Origin: Candidatus Nitrososphaera gargensis Ga9.2
GTDB taxonomy: Archaea > Thermoproteota > Nitrososphaeria > Nitrososphaerales > Nitrososphaeraceae
Direction: 5' to 3'
Length of the DNA stretch: 64,000 nucleotides
Assembly: GCF_000303155.1 (NCBI RefSeq)
Contig: NC_018719.1
Location: 1,550,001-1,614,000, forward strand
The notes beneath the pieces are model-generated. The model made no database searches and was not told the origin of the DNA. It was given only the letters and a program-made list of their open reading frames with translations. Shown here piece after piece: positions 59,586 to 64,000 of this stretch (position 1 is the first letter of the stretch; each line of letters begins with the position of its first letter). A program made the translations under genes and the position numbers.

Positions 59586-61235
59586 ATGTCAACACTATCG
59601 GTTGCAGGAACCACTAAAGAAGGTATTCCAATACTGCTATTGAAAGAGGGGACATCCCAGACAAAGGGAAGGGATGCAATAAGAAATAATGTCGAGGCCG
59701 CAAAGCTCGTTGCCGCTATCCTAAAGCCTGTCCTTGGCCCGCGTGGCATGGACAAGATGCTTGTAGACTCCCTCGGAGATGTTACAATAACAAACGATGG
59801 CGCTACGATTTTGAAGGAAATGGATGTGCAACATCCTGCAGCCAAGATCATGGTCGAGATAGCAAAAACTGTGGATGAAGAGGTCGGCGACGGGACCACT
59901 TCCTCTGTGATAATTGCCGGGGCAATGCTGGAAAAAGCTGAGGAGCTGCTGATCAAAAAGGGGATACACCCTACAATTATTGTTGATGGCTACCGCAAGG
60001 CGATGAGAATGTCGATAGAGATTCTGAACAAGATAGCCGAGGATGTGAACATTAACGATCATGCTGTCCTGAAGGATATAGCAAAGACAAGCATGGAGTC
60101 AAAAATTGTCTCTGTTGACAGTGATGTCTTGGCAGACCTTGCTGTCAAAGCTATTTTGACAGTGGCCGAAAAGGCAGATGGTGCTAACGGAGATAATTAC
60201 ATGGTGGCAGATCTGGATAATGTGAAAGTCCAGAAAAAGGCGGGAGAATCGATGGGTGAATCCAGCTTGATTGAAGGCATAATTGTGGACAAGGAAATCA
60301 CCCATTCGGAAATGCCAAAAAGGATCGAAAATGCACGGATCCTGCTTCTGAATTCTGGTCTGGAGATTGAAAAAACAGAGTTTGACGCAAAGATAAGCAT
60401 CGACAGGCCCGAGCAGATGAAAATGTTTCTAGAGGAAGAGACTAGGATGATAAAGGCAATGGTGGATAAGATTGCTGCAGTAAAAGCAAATGTAGTGTTC
60501 TGCCAGAAAGGAATAGACGACATTGGCCTACACTATCTTACAAAGGCAAACATTTCCGCTGTAAGAAGAGTAAAAGAATCTGACCTTGATGCATTGGCAA
60601 AAGCCACGGGCGCAAGGGTAGTCACGAACATTGACGATCTCTCGCCAGACGATCTTGGGTACGCGCAGCTTGTTGAGGAAAAGAAGGTCGAGCTGGACAA
60701 ATGGGTCTTTGTAGAGAAATGCAGGAATCCCAAGGCAGTGTCAGTACTGATACGTGGCGGCTCGCAAAGGATTGTTGATGAAGCTGAGCGGTCAATCCAT
60801 GATGCATTAATGGTGGTAAAAGATGTTGTCCAAAAACCAGCAATAGTGGTTGGAGGAGGCTCGCCTGAAGCTTATGTGGCTCAAAGATTAAGGGAATGGG
60901 CTCCGTCAGTCTCCGGCAGAGAACATTTTGCCATTCTTGCATTTGCAGATGCCATCGAGTCAATACCCGTTACGCTAATTGAAAATGCAGGAATGGATAC
61001 AATCGATACGATTACCCAGATACGTTCGAAACAATCAGCAACGAGCCTCTGGATGGGCGTTGACGTAAAAGAAATGAAAGTCACGGACATGCGTAAGAAG
61101 AACGTGATAGAACCTCTTGCCGTCAAGGAGCAGGTACTAAAATCGGCTACAGAAGCAGCTGCAATGCTGCTGAGGATAGATGACATTCTTGCAGCGTCGC
61201 CTACGCCTGCAGCCGGTCAGTCGTCGACGAAGTAA
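59586..61235 (+). CDS. thsA: Thermosome subunit (group II chaperonin)
   Basis: A 549-residue product from ATG 59586, the standard length; an ATG at 59526 overlaps the element and is rejected. It carries [30 protein letters not shown] and [16 protein letters not shown] near the N-terminus and [19 protein letters not shown] in the C-terminal equatorial domain. It folds proteins using ATP in a double ring. Its TGCA element links it to hsp20 and the Usp genes. The A/B subunit type is not assigned with confidence. Confidence 0.95.
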   Translation: MSTLSVAGTTKEGIPILLLKEGTSQTKGRDAIRNNVEAAKLVAAILKPVLGPRGMDKMLVDSLGDVTITNDGATILKEMDVQHPAAKIMVEIAKTVDEEVGDGTTSSVIIAGAMLEKAEELLIKKGIHPTIIVDGYRKAMRMSIEILNKIAEDVNINDHAVLKDIAKTSMESKIVSVDSDVLADLAVKAILTVAEKADGANGDNYMVADLDNVKVQKKAGESMGESSLIEGIIVDKEITHSEMPKRIENARILLLNSGLEIEKTEFDAKISIDRPEQMKMFLEEETRMIKAMVDKIAAVKANVVFCQKGIDDIGLHYLTKANISAVRRVKESDLDALAKATGARVVTNIDDLSPDDLGYAQLVEEKKVELDKWVFVEKCRNPKAVSVLIRGGSQRIVDEAERSIHDALMVVKDVVQKPAIVVGGGSPEAYVAQRLREWAPSVSGREHFAILAFADAIESIPVTLIENAGMDTIDTITQIRSKQSATSLWMGVDVKEMKVTDMRKKNVIEPLAVKEQVLKSATEAAAMLLRIDDILAASPTPAAGQSSTK

Positions 61236-61284
61236 AACGCCGTCTATTTTAGCTAAGCACCCAATAAGCTCCAAAAGACTAGAT

Positions 61285-61303
61285 CGCAGTGCGGTGCACC
61301 GCA
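61285..61303. promoter_or_regulatory. TGCA element 22 (four units, perfect outer palindrome)
   Basis: CGCA-G-TGCG-G-TGCA-C-CGCA. GTGCGGTG/CACCGCAC at 61289-61304 is a perfect 16-bp palindrome. The end of the element is 41 bp from ATG 61345. Confidence 0.7.
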
Positions 61304-61344
61304 CACCTGAAGTTATTATCTTGCAATACATTTAGTTCTCACGT

Positions 61345-61560
61345 ATGAGGATGGGAAAAAGAGAAGTTCACGAGTTTTTACATCCACTTGAGCCGGTCTA
61401 TAAGGAATGCCTGTATTGTGGCGAAAGAAAAAGCATGGTCTGTTTGACCTGCGGCTATTGCTATGAGTGCCATCCGGCAATTGAACAGATGGAAAGAAGG
61501 CTGCTAGCAAAGGCTCCCAATGTTATCATTTCTACGCTGGAAGATATAGAAGCTGCCTGA
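61345..61560 (+). CDS. Zinc-ribbon microprotein
   Basis: A 71-residue protein with KECLYCGERKSMVCLTCGYC then YECHPAIEQM, with three C-x2-C pairs. The short stretch between the pairs resembles the 52-residue protein after hsp20, so the two may be distant relatives. The C-terminal part is helical (MERRLLAKAPNVIISTLEDI). The function is unknown. Confidence 0.75.
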   Translation: MRMGKREVHEFLHPLEPVYKECLYCGERKSMVCLTCGYCYECHPAIEQMERRLLAKAPNVIISTLEDIEAA

Positions 61561-61927
61561 TAAGAAAAACATCTGGTATATCTTCTTGCGTAATGGGATG
61601 GGCATACTTGAATACCTCTCCTAGAAGAGGCTTAATTTCAGTTTAGGATGACCAGTCCCGTCATTTCCATTTATGAAACGTAATAGAGAATTGTTCCATA
61701 ATACTTATATCAAACTCCCTCCACGATTGTGGAGCTGGCAGGTTCTTGCTCAGTAAGGAAGCTTATGAGAAATTCATGCGCGATGTCCAAAAGCAAATAG
61801 ATGATGCTCATAGACGCTGTTAAGTTGGCTGCGGATTTTCACCTTTCCTGACAGATGTTAAGTTACGGGTGATATTTTGACGGGCAGAAATGGGTGTTAA
61901 GATAGGGATGAAAAGTTGATTGTCGGC
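61561..61927. other. Intergenic region leading into the left inverted repeat
   Basis: No complete gene is seen. A short open stretch at about 61739-61822 reads RFLLSKEAYEKFMRDVQKQI then DDAHRRC and stops at a TAA inside the repeat, so it may be the tail of a truncated gene. The repeat occupies 61811-61910. Confidence 0.45.
61811..61910 (+). repeat. Left 100-bp inverted repeat of a 1.7-kb element
   Basis: It begins TAGACGCTGTTAAGTTGGCT and ends GATAGGGATG. It matches the reverse complement of 63432-63531 at 80 of 100 positions by hand, without gaps. It is itself made of about 38-bp sub-repeats beginning GTTAAG at 61819, 61857 and 61896. Confidence 0.8.
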
Positions 61928-62834
61928 TCAGTCTTTATAGTAGCCGTGCAAGTCACGCCTGCCGCCACCGCTCCAGTTTACAGGCAGGTTAGGAATGGAT
62001 GGTTCGCTCAGACTTGCAAGGTCATAGATTACTTTTGTCAGATCATTTGATGGTTGGACATTCTTCATTATTTCCATAACATGAGATTGCAATGTTTCGA
62101 CCTGTTGCTTTGCTTTCTTTAGAATAACATCCTTATCCTGCTTGGGAAGTGGAACAAGAACATTATCTATGTCTTCTGATCGAATTGTTGGCGTAACAGA
62201 CCCAGATATGAATCGCCTTGTCAAAGCCTGACCTAATCGAGAGTTCATAACCTGTACAATGTACGGTGCGTATTCAGCATACTCCTTGTTGAGCTGTATG
62301 CGATAAACATGAGAAGAACATGCAACTTTTTCGTGTTTAAATTCATCTCTAAGTGTATCAATAAGCACCTTCGAGATGTAACAATAAGCTGCTGGCATAC
62401 CATCTTTGGTCAAAAGAATATCATTTTCAATAACTATAAAATCATCAGGCTCCTTCATTTTCTGACATTGAAGTAAATTTCTCAAATAGCGGATAGACTA
62501 CATTTGGTCTGATGTTGTTGCCCTCAATCAACGGTACATCGCCATCTTCAGTTGGCGAAGCTCCAGTTACTCTAAGTGAACATAGTTCTGAAAAGCGTTT
62601 GACCTCAACCACATCTCTATCTTGTAGTGCCTTCAGTGTCTTTAAGGCATTGAAGTATGAAGCAGACCAATAGTTGTTATCCAGTCTTTCATCTAATCTC
62701 TGAGTTAACGTAAACGACGAGTCCAGCCAGATGGGTAGTTTCTCTTCCAGTATTTTGACCTTGATTTTTTTCAGCTCGTCCTCAACATGATTTTTTGTTG
62801 ATGCTGCCATTCTTTTCACCAAGGTGGTCTCCAT
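61928..62834 (-). pseudogene. HsdS-like type I restriction specificity protein with a frameshift
   Basis: The first frame (62834-62445) ends SLRVTGASPTEDGDVPLIEG then NNIRPNVVYPLFEKFTSMSE. The second (62485-61928) continues DDFIVIENDILLTKDGMPAA, VYRIQLNKEYAEYAPYIVQV, ISGSVTPTIRSEDIDNVLVP and LPKQDKDVILKKAKQQV. These are the target-recognition and central helix features of type I S subunits or related N6 methylase helpers. The frames join at an A-rich spot near 62458-62465 where one base fewer restores the reading. It is short for a complete S subunit (about 300 residues, one recognition domain), and no hsdM or hsdR is near. Confidence 0.7.
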
Positions 62835-63019
62835 TTTTGCCAGTATTGGTAAACTGTTGTAAGGTCAGCATATCAAATGAAAAGGACTGCATCAAGGTCT
62901 ACTGCAAGGGATGGGTTGAAAAGCAGACTTGGCGCGAGATAAACGACATTCGCAGGATAAACGGCTTTGCGTGGCTGTCAAATGGCAAGGACTCATGCTG
63001 GATAAAACTCATTTCCTAG

Positions 63020-63199
63020 ATGCAGGTGATTCTTGGCATGGTTGTATCAGACAAGGAAGTAGTCAGAAGATCGAGAGAAACGATAGAGTTCCTCAAGGTA
63101 GAATCTATTGGCGGCGTTTGGAATACGCCGCAGCTGATCGATATGTTAGAGGACTTGTTCAAGGAAGATTCCAAGATATACAAGAATAAAGAGCGATGA
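63020..63199 (+). CDS. Possible 59-residue protein inside the inverted-repeat element
   Basis: It starts at ATG 63020, directly after a stop codon, with helical coding-like sequence (KEVVRRSRETIEFLKVESIG then VWNTPQLIDMLEDLFKEDSK). A preceding open stretch to 63019 (KDCIKVYCKGWVEKQTWREI then NDIRRINGFAWLSNGKDSCW) lacks a clear start and may be a fragment of another gene. No family is recognised. Confidence 0.45.
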   Translation: MQVILGMVVSDKEVVRRSRETIEFLKVESIGGVWNTPQLIDMLEDLFKEDSKIYKNKER

Positions 63200-63236
63200 A
63201 ATACTATTAGATCAGGATGCAGAGAACCCTTTTCCT

Positions 63237-63389
63237 CTATTTGTGAAATTCATTTCTGGCTATTTGCTCTATCTTCTTTATCTGCTCGCTAGTAAATCCA
63301 GCATCGTGAAGTCTCCATTTCATTCTGTTGATCCTATCATCTATGAACATCTGCAAGTACAACTCAGGCGGGAGAGATGCTTCTGGCAT
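63237..63389 (-). CDS. 50-residue helical protein
   Basis: From ATG 63389 to TAG 63237: ASLPPELYLQMFIDDRINRM then KWRLHDAGFTSEQIKKIEQI. The pattern of two amphipathic helices and the proline-led start look like real coding sequence. It lies inside the 1.72-kb inverted-repeat element. The function is unknown. Confidence 0.55.
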   Translation of the reverse strand: MPEASLPPELYLQMFIDDRINRMKWRLHDAGFTSEQIKKIEQIARNEFHK

Positions 63390-63431
63390 AGAAGTAATAG
63401 CCTAAGTAGTGGCTCTTAACCATATCTGTAT

Positions 63432-63531
63432 CACCCCTATCCTAACACCCACTTTTCCACGTCAGAAAATCAGCCGCAAGTTAACGCCCGGCTGGAAACC
63501 TGAAAATCAGCAGCCAACTTAACAGTGTCTA
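63432..63531 (-). repeat. Right 100-bp inverted repeat of a 1.7-kb element
   Basis: Read on the minus strand it begins TAGACACTGTTAAGTTGGCT and ends GATAGGGGTG. Its sub-repeats begin GTTAAG and GTTAAC 38 bp apart and then GTTAGG 39 bp later, the same phase as in the left copy. Confidence 0.8.
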
Positions 63532-63626
63532 TTAACGTTGTATTTTTATATTTGAACAGGCCTCTTTTTACCCATGGCAGCCAACAATGCGCCAAAAAGC
63601 AGGGTGGTTCCGATACCAAAAGGTAG

Positions 63627-63716
63627 CGGGCCCGGTGGGCTTCGATCCCACGACTTCCGGCTCTCTTCAATAGAATTTAGAAGGCAGGCGCTCTATCCAT
63701 GCTGAGCTACGAGCCC
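63627..63716 (-). tRNA. tRNA-Arg (UCU) with 15-nt intron
   Basis: On the minus strand the gene opens GGGCTCG and closes CGGGCCC, a complete acceptor stem with one G-U pair. The D arm is GCTC...GAGC and the T stem is GTGGG/CCCAC. The anticodon loop CTTCTA, with UCU as anticodon, is followed by a 15-nt intron after position 37, a canonical archaeal site. The anticodon stem CCTGC/GCCGG has one T-C mismatch at 29/41. CCA is not encoded. The mismatch is odd and could reflect decay or a sequence error. Confidence 0.88.
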
Positions 63717-64000
63717 GCTCAGGAAACTGTCTTGCTGACAGACAGTTTGCATGGGCAGCAGAAAGGCGACCCGATCCTTTATAAAATGTTTATTGGATAT
63801 GGCTCTTCCGGGCAGACAGCCAATTGTTGACTGCACCTATTCGTTATCCCAATTTCCACATACAAGAGATGTTAATTATTCAATCATGAATGCAAAATCT
63901 GTACTAATGTTGCATGATTAATGTAAATTCCATACCAAGAAACTATAATAGCCAGTCGACGAAATTTTACTGGTGTTATCAAGTGAAATTTGATGGCTGA

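Overview
The window comes from an ammonia-oxidising archaeon of the Nitrososphaera type (Nitrososphaerota, formerly Thaumarchaeota). The evidence is archaeal machinery (TFB, Orc1/Cdc6, group II thermosome, archaeal prepilins, an intron-containing tRNA), a three-cupredoxin NirK-like copper oxidase, a zinc-type ferredoxin, a PHA synthase and an unusually dense set of CBS and UspA proteins. No named strain can be assigned by eye.

Region 1 (about 1-29 kb) looks like an integrated or horizontally mobile block. Almost everything up to 20 kb lies on the minus strand. It encodes three archaeal prepilins, one of them a 1710-residue repeat-rich surface protein, a TadA/GspE-type secretion ATPase, a TadC-type platform protein, a TrbL/VirB6-like polytopic membrane protein, a PrgI-like protein and the start of a VirB4-like protein. 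Type IV pilus parts are therefore mixed with conjugation-type parts, which recalls the crenarchaeal Ced/Ted DNA-transfer systems. Next come a ParB-like protein overlapping a divergent TFB, a tyrosine recombinase with an uncertain N-terminus, small membrane proteins, a surface beta-propeller and a winged-helix/Cdc6 pair. A 1.34-kb insertion sequence sits between the giant pilin and the ATPase. A GNAT enzyme coupled to a 48-residue upstream ORF with its own palindrome resembles a toxin-antitoxin pair.

Region 2 (about 29-61.5 kb) is a stress and redox island. Eight CBS-domain proteins, four UspA proteins, Hsp20, thermosome, PII, NAD kinase, alcohol dehydrogenase, hemerythrin, ferredoxin, PHA synthase, VIT-type and APC transporters, a NirK-like oxidase and many zinc microproteins are interleaved. 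Twenty-two copies of a palindromic element, TGCA-N-TGCA-N-TGCA, lie in the promoters of these genes. Thirteen copies are exact, and most lie 38-47 bp from a start codon, just upstream of a TATA-like sequence. In divergent pairs one element serves both genes. This apparent island-wide regulon is the most striking signal in the window. Its recogniser is unknown.

Several conserved genes are interrupted: an epimerase, a flavodoxin and an RDD-operon gene (both by in-frame TAG), DUF6659, DUF488 and an HsdS-like gene. These are either real decay or sequence errors.

Region 3 (61.8-63.5 kb) is a 1.72-kb segment bounded by 100-bp inverted repeats, 80% identical by hand alignment, each built of about 38-bp sub-repeats. 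It encloses the HsdS-like gene and small ORFs, and an intron-containing tRNA-Arg(UCU) lies just outside it.
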